From Cannabis sativa (taxonomy: Eukaryota; Streptophyta; Magnoliopsida; Rosales; Cannabaceae): a stretch of DNA of 64,000 nucleotides. Position 1 is the stretch's first letter. Each line of letters begins with the position of its first letter. The notes under the pieces were generated by a model. The model was not told the DNA's origin. It searched no databases and saw only the letters and a program-made list of their open reading frames with translations. Positions 32,125 to 43,475 of the stretch are shown piece by piece. The translations under genes were made by a program, and so were the position numbers. The stretch lies in the NCBI RefSeq assembly GCF_029168945.1, contig NC_083602.1, forward strand, positions 77,768,600-77,832,599. The letters are read 5' to 3'.

Positions 32125-34757
32125 ATGAACCCTGATGAATTTTGGGGAGGCGAACATCATATCAACCAGGATCTACTTCAAATCTTATACGAGGATCATC
32201 CTCGCCTCTGTGCCAGTCTGTCCTCATCCAGTGATAACCTTTCCAATTCTAGCTTCAAAGATTGGGAGATAAGTAGTGAACACACACCTTCCCCAGAACT
32301 ATAGGTGAAACACCACTTTTATCATGGCCAAATCGAGAGTTAAGGCTACGGACACTTCATTTGGGATCTTAGAAACAGGGTGAGATGCTATCTTCCGTCC
32401 AACTTGTCATATATTGTCCGTCCAGATATCACTAATGCCTTTCCCATAAGTCGTCAAAATCCTATTGGTGCAGGTAAACCAATTGCTACGTTTACTGTGA
32501 CCATCGCTAGACATATCAACAAGGGTCTGCCTAGGCCTAGGATGATGGTACAAACCAAGACAACTTTGCGGAAGTCTTCCTTGTCCTCCCCACAAGTCGC
32601 CTACCTCGCTACTTTGCCAAACACTGAGAAGGCTAGGCTTGCTACTGAAGAGGCAAATACTGCTGGGGACGTTGAAGTCTAAGAGATGAAGGATCAGGGT
32701 GAGGTTCGTCCTGATACTTCTTCTGAGGCTAACGATGAGGAAGGTGCAGCTCGAAAGCTACCATTTCGTGGCTTCAACAAAGAGGGACAACATGTGTCTA
32801 AGGTCGGGGAAGTCCTGGAGGTTGGTGAAGATTTTGTCACTGAGGAATACGCCGAGGTTGTTCCTCTGAGGAGACAAGGTGCACTAGGAGATTGGTGGGT
32901 CTCTCCTCCATTTGTGGTAACCAAGGCAAAGATGAAGAATCTACTCAATCGTGGTTACTTAGGGGATGTCGAATGCTTCCTTCCCTCCCCTAACCAGTTG
33001 GCGACTAGTCCAATGGAAGTTTATTGTGCTTGGTCGAGCGCTCACACCAAGTAGGGTGCTATGTTACCCTTACTTCCGTACATTAGGAGGATCGTAGCCT
33101 ACTAACACCTTAGCCCGACCGAGTTGACTCCTAAGGGCATCAAATGCTTATCTGCCCTGTTCATCCTTTATGCCTCGGAAGGATGGGGTGAGCTGTCCCC
33201 ACGTGACATCAACTGGCTCTTTGATCTGATGTCAAGTCCCAAGCAGAACAAATCAAGAAACTTCTATTTTTCTTAGATCGAAGAGAAGAGGTTGAGAGGC
33301 ACCACGGATACCGAGTTCAGTAAAATAGGGAACATTATGGATGAGTATTACTTTGTCCAAGGAATGGACATTGTCCACAACTGCTTCCAGCAGATGCCAT
33401 CTTACTGCCGCCCTCCATTAACATTAGGGCTTATGAGGAGGGCACAAAAAATTCTTCAACTGTCAGACGCTGCACGAAACATCACCCTCCTAGCAACTGA
33501 GGCCAATTTCAATAAGTATAAACTCTACCCAGCTAAATACGTGCCAAGGGTGGTGAATAAGGCAAAGAAGGCAAAGCCTGACCAGGAGAAGGTACCCGAA
33601 CCAGAAAGGTAGAGCAAAAAGAGGAGGAACGTTCCTCTAAGTAATTAGGCACCAGCTGAACGTTCTATCAAAATAAGGGATGAGCCCGATAGACCTGCTC
33701 CACCATCCGCCCCAGTGGAGGGAAAGGGAAAGGCTATTTTGACAAAGCATGAACAAGAAGACTCTTCAAACGATGAACCTCCATCTCTGCTTGTTTGGGA
33801 GAATGCTCCTGCCTACGTGCAGGGTATTTTAACTTTTATTTATTCACCTCTGTCATGCCTTATATCATATCTGCCTTTAACTTTCTTGTTTTGTTCATAT
33901 GCAACAATGTCTAAGAAGGAGTTTCAGGCCCTGAAGAAAAGATCTAGTCATAGCTCTGGTTAGACTCCTCCACCCAATCAACCAAGAGGCGATGAGATAC
34001 CATCTAAGGAGAAGGGTCCAGCCAATTATCGACCTCTCCGAAGAGGTGGTGCTTGAGGTGGAGCTTCCAGCCTAGAGGGCATCTAAATCCAAGAGTGCCA
34101 ATGGGGGGTAGTTTGGATGGATCTGGTCCGACCAAGTCCTCCAATACTATCATAGTGTTGAGCTCTAAAGCCAAGAAAATCAAGGAGATACTTAATAACT
34201 ACCATGATCGGTCACTTTCCGACATGAGTGATCAATTGGCCGAGGCTGATAATGAGTTGTACATGGAGCTTTTGATTGGTGGGCTCCTAAAGGAGGCAAC
34301 TCGCATAAGTATTTTCTTCTTTTTTTTTATCCTGTCTTTTTGCCAGTCTAGATTTTAACTTTTTCCTATGCAACTCAATCAGAGGATGGCCTACACCTAC
34401 TCCCGAGCAAAATCTACGAACTTGAAGAATATCACCACCACCACCAATTTGCAGAAGGAGGTGGATTTAGCCAATAAGAAGGTAGTGCAGGTAAGAGCTG
34501 AGCTGAGTGAGCTGAACAAGTAACTTCTAGCTGCCAACAAGCGGATCGAGGAGCTAACCAAGGAACTTCAACAGATGGCCTCCACCACCCAGCTCGTGGA
34601 AGACAGTGAAGCTTTAACAAAGGAGGTCAATGGTCTTAAGGATGAGAGGGAGGGCCTCCATACTCTTCTCTTGACTTTAACTACGGACCCTTGCAGTGTG
34701 AATCTTTTCTTTTCTTTTTCTTGTTCAGCCAATGGGCCTTTATTAAAGATAATATGA
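32125..34757 (+). pseudogene. antisense ORF (aORF) of Tat element a2, decayed, with introns
   Basis: Plus-strand gene relic between the 3' LTR and integrase of a minus-strand Tat element. One frame runs from 32380 to 33963 across several in-frame stops (32680, 33052, 33104, 33274, 33610, 33646), each TAA or TAG and one C-to-T change from a Gln codon. Recognisable blocks: WWVSPPFVVTKAKM, then PLLPYIRRIVAY and [19 protein letters not shown] (about 33050-33160), resembling the 'putative gypsy type transposon' domain of antisense ORFs known in Tat-lineage elements. After introns (about 33823-33905; 34310-34380) a coiled-coil follows (34385-34680: TNLQKEVDLANKK, AANKRIEELTKEL, EALTKEVNGLKDE). Function unknown. 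Confidence 0.6.
34310..34380 (+). other. putative intron in the antisense gene
   Basis: CGCATAA/GTATTTTC donor followed by a long T-rich tract, with acceptor TGCAACTCAATCAG near 34380. Joining the flanks links the helical segment ending LLKEATR to RMAYTYSRAKS and the following coiled-coil. A second candidate at about 33823-33905 has its expected acceptor altered (ATGCAA). Confidence 0.4.
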
Positions 34758-35404
34758 CTGACCAAGCGGTCTTTAAACTTGGTAATACTTCATATTATTT
34801 TGAGAGGACTAGCTTACTGGGCAGCCTTTAATCTCGGATTTACATTGTGCTTTTACCATCTTTTTAATGAATATTTTCCCTTGTATCAATACTTGCACAT
34901 GCAAACTGTTATTTTTTTCTTTTTAAGCTTGTTATTTACCTTATTGTTTACCAATGCTTTGTACAGGTATAGTTGCCCCCCAAGTGACCGAGAAGACTTA
35001 TGACTTTGGGTCACTTGTATTTCACAAATTTGGTTTTTGTCTGTTTTTCTCTTTGCATCGAGCATACCTTTTGTACAATTTAATGGTAAATTCATAACTT
35101 TCTAACATAATTGACACAATTAGAATAATAATTCAATCTTTATTCATTTATTGGTCTGAACAGTTTTGTTACCGTGGTAACTTACATTTATGAGAGCTAT
35201 TAAATGATCTAACTGATCTTTAACTAAATTTAAACATAAAAAATTACACATAAAGAAAAAATTGTACTTTTGAAAGTGGTCATTCGACCTAAGTACTTAG
35301 TTATTTCATCAAAACATTTGAGTGGGGTACGCCCAAAAGGCCATCTACTTAAAAGTAAATGTTCTTGCATTGCGTACTTAAAGTGGTCATCTGACCTTGT
35401 ACAC
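34758..35404 (+). other. region between antisense gene and integrase, no gene
   Basis: AT-rich. Contains a TTTGTACAG/GTATAGTTGCC acceptor-like site near 34966-34975 and a stretch TGCCCCCCAAGTGACCGAG that may be the last antisense exon. Otherwise I see nothing. Confidence 0.4.
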
Positions 35405-36643
35405 TTACTGGTAGTATTTTCTCAAATGTTCCCCATTCCAATACCTTGGTACTAGAACGAGCTCCAAATTTTTGTCATACCACCCAAGCTTATATGCCCC
35501 TGATTTTATAACTTTGACCACCTGATATGGTCCTTCCCAGTTAGGTCCGAGCACACCAGTCGTGCTGTCTTTTGTGTTCAAGAATACTCTTCTGAGGACC
35601 ACATCTCCCACAAAGAATATCCTTGCCCTCACTTTCTTGTTGAAGTATTGAGCCACCTTTTGTTGATGTGCTACTAACTTTAGGTTTGTTGAGGCTCGTT
35701 TTTCTTCAACTTTGTCAAGTGATTCTTCTAGGAGAGCATGATTAGCTTCTTGATCGTTGGTCAATTTTCTATGGTATGGAGGTTCTAATTCTACGGGCAA
35801 TATAACTTCATAACCATATGCCATAGCAAACGGTGTTTGTCCAGTTGCTATTTTTTCTATTGTTTGGTATGACTAAAATACTTCCGGTAGTTCCTCTGCC
35901 CAGTTCCCTTTAGCTTCTTCAGGTCTTTTTTCATGGTTTCTTTGAGTGTCTTATTGACTGCTTTGACCTGACCATTTGATTGAGGGTGGGCCACTATGGA
36001 GAAACTCTTTATGATTCCATGAGTCATAGAAATCTGTAAATAATTGGCTATCAAATTGTTTGCCATTGTCTCAAACGATTTTGTGCAGGAGTCTGAACTG
36101 ACATATTATGTTCTTACTACAATGTCAATACTTTTTTAGATGTAATGGTTGCCAGGGGTTCGGCTTCCGTCCATTTTGTGAAATAGTCAAATTCGACCAC
36201 TGCATACTGACCACGCCCTTACCTTTGGGCAATTGTCCAATCAGATCTATTCCCCAAATACCAGAAGGCCAAGGACTTTTCATTTCAGTTGGCTCGTTGG
36301 GCGGTGGATGGGATATTTTTGGAAATCTCTAGCATTTGTCACATTTCTTTAAATAAGCCTTTGAATCTTCAATCATGGTCGGCCAGAAATATCCTTGCCT
36401 TAGTAATTTCTTTGATAGGCTTTGCCCTGATGCGTGGTTGCCAAAAAATCCATCATGTACCTCGGACAAGAGCCAAATAATTTCTTCTTTTATTATGCGT
36501 CTTAGCAATGGCATTGAGAAACCTCTTCTATACATTACACCTTTTACTATGATATACCGTGCAATTTTCGTCATCATTTTTCGAGCTTCGTTTCTAGCAT
36601 TTGGATATTTGCTAGTACTGAGGTAGGTTGCAATGGGTGTCAT
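35405..36643 (-). pseudogene. integrase remnant of Tat element a2
   Basis: Minus strand, three frames. 36329-36643: zinc-binding N-terminus, with HDGFFGNHASGQSLSKKLLRQGYFWPTM and KKCDKC (H-H-C-C pattern). 35857-36066: part of the core, with HPQSNGQVKAVNKTLKETM, where the catalytic Glu of 'GQvEavNk' type is replaced (QVKAVN). 35405-35824: C-terminal part (139 codons open) from MAYGYEVILPVE through GDVVLRRVF, LGPNWEGPY and EHLRKYY. These blocks are characteristic of Tat/Athila-group integrases. The stretch 36067-36328 between core and zinc finger is frame-broken. Confidence 0.8.
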
Positions 36644-36744
36644 CCAGTATTACACGTCTTTCTCACAATTGATCCTGGGCTCTTCTAAGAATTAAATAGG
36701 GTGTAGACCGGCCCTATCTGTTACTGTGCTGCTCGCAAGCTGGG

Positions 36745-37050
36745 CTAAAGCGTAGCAGTTGTGTTTTCTTCTCTTGAAATTTGCCTGAGGGTGTAACCCT
36801 TGAATTGTGAGAGGAGGTCTTGTATCTTGCTTAGATAAGTCATCATTTTCTCTCCCTGAGCCTCATACTCTCCTGAAAGATTATTCACTACCAACTTTGA
36901 ATCACTACAGACCTCGATGTAATCATCATGCAGCTCCCGAGCAAGTTTTAAGCCATCAATGAGGGCTTCATACTCTACTTCGTTATTGGAAGCTTCAAAT
37001 CCATATTTGACTGCTCCGTGTAGATTTGCCCCCAGGCATGACAAAGACAA
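36745..37050 (-). pseudogene. archaeal-type RNase H (aRNH) of Tat element a2
   Basis: Minus strand, 101 codons open: YGFEASNNEVEYEALIDGLKLARELHDDYIEV, CSDSKLVVNNLSGEYEA, then TYLSKIQDLLSQFKGY and ISREENTTAT. This is the second RNase H domain acquired by the Tat lineage; Glu in EYEAL and Asp in CSDSKL are the expected active-site residues, and the first Asp lies upstream in broken sequence (37051-37290). Confidence 0.8.
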
Positions 37051-37299
37051 TTTCTACATTAGAAAGTTGGTATGTCGCCGACCTATCTACGTACAATTTC
37101 TAGGTAGGTCTCTCTTTGTTGTTATCCGGCAATGGTTCTTGTACTGGCTCCAAGTTATCCCGTATGTTGCTTTCTTCTTTGCCAGTGCACTCAACCACAA
37201 AGTCTACAAAAGCCTATCCTTAAACTGTTGTTCAGGGTTAGAAGATTATTTTGTACTGACCCAACTCTATTACCCATTTAAGTAACTGTCCAGAGGCAT

Positions 37300-37740
37300 C
37301 GAGTTTTTGCAATAATTTGCACAATGGTTGGTCGGTGTATACCCAGACAGGATGAGCCTGGAAATAAGGCCTTAACTTCCTTGGTTCTAAGATTAGGCAG
37401 TAAGTGAGCTTCTCTATTAGAGGATACCATCCTTTAGCTTCAATGAGCCTTTTGCTGATATAGTAGACTCGATGCTAGATGTTGTTCTCTTCTCTTATCA
37501 GAACGACACTTATAGCATACTATGTAACGGCTAAGTATATTCCTAACTTTTCTCTGTCTAGGGGTTTTGAGAGTACGAGAGGCTTTTCATGTTGTCTTTT
37601 TAACTCTTGGAAAGTGTTCTCACATTCCTCCATCCATTCAAATTTTTTGTTACCGTGAAGTATGTTGAAGAAAGGAACACACTTGTCTATTGACTTCGAA
37701 ACGAATCTACTGAGTGTGGCTATTTGACCAAATAAGCTTT
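37300..37740 (-). pseudogene. RNase H (RT-linked) remnant of element a2
   Basis: Parallel to 6487-6900 of element a1 with high similarity on the minus strand (the YTDQPL-type block near 37320, EENN-type block near 37480-37500). Frameshifts leave no long open frame. Confidence 0.65.
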
Positions 37741-37762
37741 AAACTTCATTAGTTTTAGTTGG

Positions 37763-38660
37763 TCATTTCATATCTAGGAGGGATTGTATTTTCTCTGGTT
37801 TGGCTTCTATACCCTGAGCATTAACAATAAAACCAAGAAACTTACCCGAGCTAACACCAAAGGAGCACTTTAAGTGATTGGGTATCATGTTGTATTTTTT
37901 AAGGATTTTGAAGCATTCATCTAGATCCTCTATGTGCCCCCAAGCCTTCCTAGATTTGATGAGCATAAATCCACATATACCTCCATATATCGTCTGATCT
38001 AGTCTTTAAACATTTTATTTACTAGCTTCTGATAGGTAGCTCCAGCATCTTCAAACTGAACGGCATGACCTTGTAACAGTACAAACCCATATATGTTCAA
38101 AAAACTTGTATGTTCTTGGTCTAATGGATGCATTCTAATTTGATTATACCCCAAATAGACGTCCATGAAGATTAAGATCTCATTCTCGGCTATTGCATCC
38201 ACGAGTCGATCAATTCTTGGGAGTGGAATATAGTCCTTGTGGCACGCCTTGTTGAGGTCGGTAAAATTAATACATACTCACCACTTTTATTAGGCTTGGG
38301 TACTATTACAGGGTTAGCCACCCAAGCTTGGTAGAAAGCTTCGATGATGAACTCGTTTTTGCGCAATCTTTCTACCTCCTCTTTCAATGCTTGCGCCTGT
38401 TCTTTATCCAGTAGTCTTCTTTTTTATGGAACGGGGCGAAAGTTTGGGTCAATGTTTAGGGCGTGAGATATTATAGAAGGATCAATACCGACCATATCTT
38501 CATGTAACCAGGAAAAAATGTCTAGGTTTGCTCTTAGAAATATTATTAAAGCTAATTTTATTTTGAGTAACAAACCTTTGCCAATTTTGAGTTTCTTGGT
38601 CCAGATATTAGGTTTGATTTCAACCTCCTCCAATTCTTCCACCGGCCCCACATTTGTGTT
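37763..38660 (-). pseudogene. reverse transcriptase remnant of element a2
   Basis: Minus strand. 38424-38651: pre-RT segment with IFLRANLDIFSWLHEDM and IDPSIISHALNID. 38190-38387: KEEVERLRKNEFI and WVANPVIVPKPNKSG. 37999-38202: NEILIFMDVYLGYNQI with the first catalytic Asp, and VNKMFKD. 37763-37966: the thumb (GKFLGFIVNAQGIEA). Just before it the active-site stretch reads EVYVD and then shifts frame, so the YVDD motif is destroyed by a one-base deletion (about 37970). Confidence 0.75.
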
Positions 38661-38829
38661 TGGTTCCCCAATCGGGGATCAATGTCCTCGGCCCCGCCTT
38701 GGGTGACTTCCTATTGGGCAATACTTTTTTCCCTTGCCTGAACTCTAGCCGAAGGTATTTTCCTTTTTGACATAAGTTAGGCCAAGGCTATAGCATTCAC
38801 GTGCTATCCTTGGGAGCCCTCTGAGACAC

Positions 38830-39220
38830 CCTACCCCATTCTTTGTTGGGAACTTGACGCACAAATGGAAAAATGACATGACAGCTTTTAAGTCATATAG
38901 CGTCGGTTAGCCTAACATGACATTGAAAGTTGATGGGACATCAATTATCAAAAATTATGCCATCAAAGTAATGCTCCTCGGAGCTTGTCCAACAGTGAGG
39001 GGTAGACGAATTTGCCCTAGAGGTGAAACGCTCTAGCCGAAGAAACCATATACGAGTTGGGTACAGGGGATTAGATCTTTAAGTTGGAGCCCCATCTTCT
39101 CATAGGTTTTCTTCAAAAGGATGTTTGAGGAGGCGCCATTGTCTATCATAGTTTTGGCCACTGTCTTGTTTGATATATGTACTTCCATGACCAGGGGTCG
39201 TTGTGCGGGAAGTGGATGTT
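38830..39220 (-). pseudogene. aspartic protease remnant of element a2
   Basis: Minus strand TMIDNGASSNIL with DNGA at 39133-39144, as in element a1. Flanking sequence aligns with 7930-8340 throughout. Stops follow. Confidence 0.6.
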
Positions 39221-39299
39221 ATTAGAATCTGCTGAAGTTAAAGTTATTGTAGGTTCCCCTACCTGTGGTATTTTTTACCTTCTCTCCTTTATGGCCAAA

Positions 39300-39783
39300 A
39301 CTGTTTTCTTTTGTTCGTATTGCAAGGCTCGGGCATACTTTTCTCAAGCTTAGCCCGAGTCTCCAATAGGAAGCGGACCCCTAATAATAACTTGTAAATG
39401 CACGTCAACTGGTGAAGGCATCAATTGATTTTGGTTATTGTCTATTTGGGCAGCCCTTTGATTCTAATCGGCCTTGACATACTTTTGCAAGTGCGGGCTA
39501 TTCTGTCTTATCAAAAATTCAATTTCCTGCTTCAAGTTATTGCATTCGTTTGTGTCATGGATGTAGCCTACGTGAAAGCCGCAGAACTTGGACGTATCTC
39601 TTTTACTCACATCCTTCTTCATGGGAGAGGGTTTCTTGAATGGGACCATAGACTAAGTTATTGCGTGTATTGTCTCTTGGTCATCTGTTAGGACAGAAAA
39701 GGCAGTAAACTTTGAGGCACTTTCCCAAGGGTGGTACTCGGCATTACCAGTGAACTTTCCTTTCTTTCCGTTACCTTGCCTGA
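39300..39783 (-). pseudogene. gag C-terminal part of element a2, cut by insertion
   Basis: Minus strand 39464-39649 (61 codons) includes FCGFHVGYIHDTNECNNLKQ, the gag knuckle (C-x2-H-x4-H-x4-C; the middle Gly of the usual GH is Ile). The sequence stays parallel to 8640-8870 of element a1 up to TTACCTTGCCTGA at 39783, where the next LTR element begins. Confidence 0.7.
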
Positions 39784-40943
39784 TGTAATGTGCGTGCTAA
39801 GATGGCACGTTACAAGCTAAGTGATTCCCACAAGTTGGCCAAGTGGTGGTAAAGTGGTGGCGCATGTTTTGGTGCATGCTGGTGGCATGCGGATGCTTAG
39901 TTTGTATGCAGTGGCATTTTCGTAAATATCTTTAATATTGTCCAAAACGGGACAGGACTTGGTATTCGCCATTTATTTGGGTCTACAAATAGAATGGTGC
40001 AATCGGTTGAGTTGGTATATGGTTCTTCCCATATGTCTACAAAGTAAAAATCATCTATGAACCTAGTAGAAGGCTAAAAGCTCAGAATGATCTTTAACGG
40101 GGGTACCCTGGTGTCAACTCTCCACCACCCCTTGCACCTTGGTGCTAAGTGAGCTACTACTAGTCAGTGGGACTAGTAGGGCGGGCATATGAGAACCACA
40201 AGGGGACTCATATGTCTCCATGAGTTGGAGTACTCATGGACATTATTGGGTTAACCCGGTAGTGCATCGAAGAATGCCGCCAGAGGTTCACTGGTACGTT
40301 TCCCTTGGCTTGCCAATATGCCGCTTGCACAGGACGTGGCCTAGATCGTCCAAGAGACATTGTGGTGTGCCTTGGCCTTGAGTCTCAACACGAGATGACA
40401 CGAGTAGTCATTCGTGGGCTAGCTTGCATGCACGCATGGGACAGATGCATCATGCTGCAAAGGGACAGAGTTCTAGTGTATGCAACTAGCTTGGTGTCTT
40501 GTCTCGAGGGTCTGCCAACATCGTGGAGGCATGGCACCTTGAGGATTGGTCCATGGACGTATGGGAGTCCTTGGGCAACGAGGGAGACTGTTTGGACAAT
40601 ATCGAATGGGGCATGATAGAAGCGTTGGCACATTGGCTGGGTGTTGGCATCTTGGTCACGAGTGACAAGGTGAGCGTCGGTGTTGGGATTTGCCTTATCA
40701 TAGTGAGAACCTATGGACAGTGCAAGTAGCTTGGCTAGAGAGCCTCGATGGATGGATGCATTCATGGATGCTTGCGAGCATGACTCAGCGGGAGTTGTTC
40801 GAGAGACAGAAGTGTGCACGAGGCACACGGTCGCGCGAAAAATGAGCCCATTGTTACTCGGATGGTTGGAAAGCTAACCTTGGCTTAGAGAAGTCAAGGT
40901 GCTGCACGGGTGTTCCGCTACCTGAAAAGGTGAGCACGTGACA
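39784..40943 (+). repeat. 5' LTR of the non-coding LTR element
   Basis: 1160 bp, TGTAATGTGCGTGC...GAGCACGTGACA. Contains four adjacent hairpins at 40134-40240. An open frame 40305-40616 continues, after a frameshift, at 40499-40729; its counterpart in the 3' LTR is one frame (44011-44406). Confidence 0.85.
40134..40240 (+). other. cluster of four perfect hairpins in LTR
   Basis: GCACC-TT-GGTGC (40134-40145); CTACTAGTC-AGTGG-GACTAGTAG (40157-40179); CATATGAG ... CTCATATG (40186-40214); TCCATGAG ... CTCATGGA (40217-40240). The 3' LTR keeps the first two intact and has a point change in each of the last two. Confidence 0.85.
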
Positions 40944-40945
40944 GT

Positions 40946-40958
40946 TGGTATCAGAGCC
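40946..40958 (+). other. primer binding site, initiator-Met tRNA type
   Basis: TGGTATCAGAGCC, two bases after the 5' LTR terminus; an exact match to the usual plant initiator-Met tRNA primer site. Confidence 0.85.
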
Positions 40959-43475
40959 AAGTTCATCTCAGTGGGAGGTGAACATGGTTGGCCTATCCTA
41001 GAGAGGATGTAGGCATGTTCAGAGATGCTAGAAAGACCACTACCACGTGCAATTGTAGAAAGGTGCAACAGAATGTTTTAAACTCGTTGGCATAGGACAA
41101 GTTTAATTGGATAGTCCGTACTGTATGCTTGGTACACTAGGCCAAGTTTTCCTGAGTGACATCGTAAGCCGCAGGAGGCGCTTTTGTTGAAAAGGAAGAT
41201 TGTTGGCATGGGTGTGAAAGTAGTGCAGAGACCGTCAGATTCTTGTTTGTCATGATAGAGGTTGAGAGTTCATGACTGAGATGGTTCAGATTAGGATAGA
41301 TATAGAATGCTTCAGTTGCTACATGGTGTGTCAAGAGCGACGCACATGGAGACCAAAGGGGCAGATGCCGCAATCATCAGAGGATGGTTGTACTTGGAGG
41401 TGTTCGCATGTGACTTGTATTTGATCCATATGGAAGCGCCGAGACAGTTGAGTGGGATGTGTGGGCTTGTAAAACTGCTAGAGGGCGAAGTCATACAAAG
41501 GCATCGATAGAGATGCAAAGTTGTGGACTGAATGCATCAAAGAAGCCAGCAGGGCTGAGAAGACCGAGCGCAAGCGTTGAGATTGCACTAGAGTTTGAGT
41601 GGAAGCCAGAGGGCTGTGCCAGAGAGACTTAGTAGTCATATTTGCTTGCGAAGGTCATGATCAGTGCTAGAGTTTGCATGAAGGCCAGAGGGCTGCATCA
41701 TTGGAACTTAGTACATCGTGGGAGCCAGAAGGGCGTGATGCAAGTGTGAATCAGTGGGATGGTTGAGCGGAGAATGCATGCATATGGAAATCGACAGGGG
41801 TGCTATATGAGATAGTTTACTCGAGATTCACATCCTGCGGGATGCACTTTTAGATGGTGTGCATGAAGAATTAGGGAAATCAGGCATTCGTGTGTGGGCA
41901 TGTTGTCAAGGACGCCAACAGATGAAGTGGGGGAGGGACCTTCATGGTTCACTCAACGGACTAGTTATTCATTACAAGCATCAAGATGGGTATCATGGAG
42001 ATTGATTGTTGTTCAGGATGTAAAGTCAAGAAGACTCGGGACACGGGCAGTGCCAGTTATCTAGGGTGAGAGTCTATGAGACTCAGGTACTAAGATAACA
42101 CCATGGAAATGTTGGCCTAAGGTGAAAGTCAGCAGGACTAAGGTACTAAGGCAACATTGAAATCTCGAGGGGTGAAAAGTTAGAATGACCGAGGCATTAG
42201 TTCAGCATCTTTATCAAAGTGACATGTGGAATGGAGGAACAGTATGCGAGTATGCGGTTAGCTTGCGAGCTATATCTTGAGGGATATTCCTTTAAGAGAG
42301 AAGTTCTTCCCAAGTTGAAGTGGGGGAGCCCACTAATTTATATGTTTGAAGAATCAGGGTACTTGTTTAGTTTTGGTGTATGAATCCAGAGGGAAACACT
42401 ACAACAGATGGGTTATTCAGTGCAAAGAATTGCATGATTGCAGCAAGCTGTATATAGACAATATGCAAGGGTGTAGGCTAAGATCAAGACTGAGCTAGTT
42501 TACGGCATGTTATGGGCATGTTTTGTGTTTATGGGGACACTGGTGTTGTATCGGACACTGTAAGCCGAATGGTTTAGAGATCATATGCCAATGGGAGATA
42601 GCGGATTGGGATGACTTCAAGTCTTAAGAGTAAGACTTGGTGTTATCAAGTTTGTCAAAAGTTAGCGAGTAATCAGAGGATACAGGGTTGATTTTGAGAG
42701 ATAGACTTGTGGCACAGTGTTGAGAGTCGACACAAGCACGAGCCAGAGGGCAAATTAGCTCAGAGGACCAAGTATGCAGTCAGTGGGGCCTTTTGCATGA
42801 AGTCATGGGTGTGCGGTAGGGCCGGAGGGCCAATGTTGTGAAATTTGCAAAGAAATCTTGTGCAAGAGTGCACTTGGTGCTGGAATGGGTGCAGTTGGCT
42901 TGCGAGCCTCGTCTAGGTGGGACGCACTAAAATTTATCCTGCAATGAGTGTCTTGCTCGATTACCATTAGGAGGATGGTGTGCCATGGAGTTGGCGTGTG
43001 AAGTTTTAGGAGCGACTTGTCTAGAGGGACTTGGCTTCAGTGGAAGCGTGTTCTGTAGGTGCCATTGGGAGTGGTTGGTTTGTGAACCTCACCCCGAGGG
43101 GTGCACCATACTTAGTCCTTGTTAAAAGGAGTATGCATTGGACTTGGCGAGCGAGCTACTATCAGAGGATGTGTTAGCTTCAGGGTCAGTGTCGTAAGGG
43201 ATACTTGGTTGACTGGAGGGACATTGTGATGGACTTGGAGGAGTTCATGTTGGGGGAAGTATTCTACTGTGGTGGCACTACTCCATGGGTGTTTCTGAAT
43301 AGCAACAGTGGCACAGGGTCTTTGATCAAGTCCAAGAGTGGGCGAGGGAGATAGTGACCAAATGGGTGGTTCTACGGAGGTAAAGGGAGAAGCTTGGAGT
43401 AAGCTTAGGAGTCGAGATCAAGAATTTGCCTACGGTCCGTCGATGAGGGCATCGACATGTTGAAGTGGGGGAGAG
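40959..43475 (+). other. non-coding interior built of degenerate repeats
   Basis: No retroviral domain found on either strand. Recurrent motifs: GGAAGCCAGAGGGCTG and GAAGGCCAGAGGGCTG (41600-41740), GTGAAAGTC..AGGACT.AGGTACTAAG..AACA (42065-42190), and TTGGCTTGCGAGCC ... GGGACGCAC units (42258, 42895, 43075, 43145) with varying spacing. The pattern suggests expansion of short modules rather than decay of a coding region. Confidence 0.6.

Larger units (their letters stand above)
30607..39783 (-). mobile_element. Tat-lineage Ty3/gypsy element a2, interrupted in gag
   Basis: Minus strand, 3' part: 3' LTR 30607-31283 with reversed polypurine tract (TTTCCCCC) at its inner edge, a 4.1-kb region holding an antisense gene relic, integrase, archaeal-type RNase H, RNase H, RT, protease and the gag knuckle region. 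The gag is cut at 39784 by the non-coding LTR element; the rest of gag and the 5' LTR lie beyond the window. Flank CTACT (30602-30606) is the candidate TSD in the Athila host. Every coding region has stops or frameshifts. Confidence 0.8.

Noticed and set aside
32407..32948. Minus-strand frames at 32407-32595 and 32694-32948
   Set aside because: Although in the element's sense direction, they show no domain and lie opposite the longer antisense frame, which has recognisable blocks.
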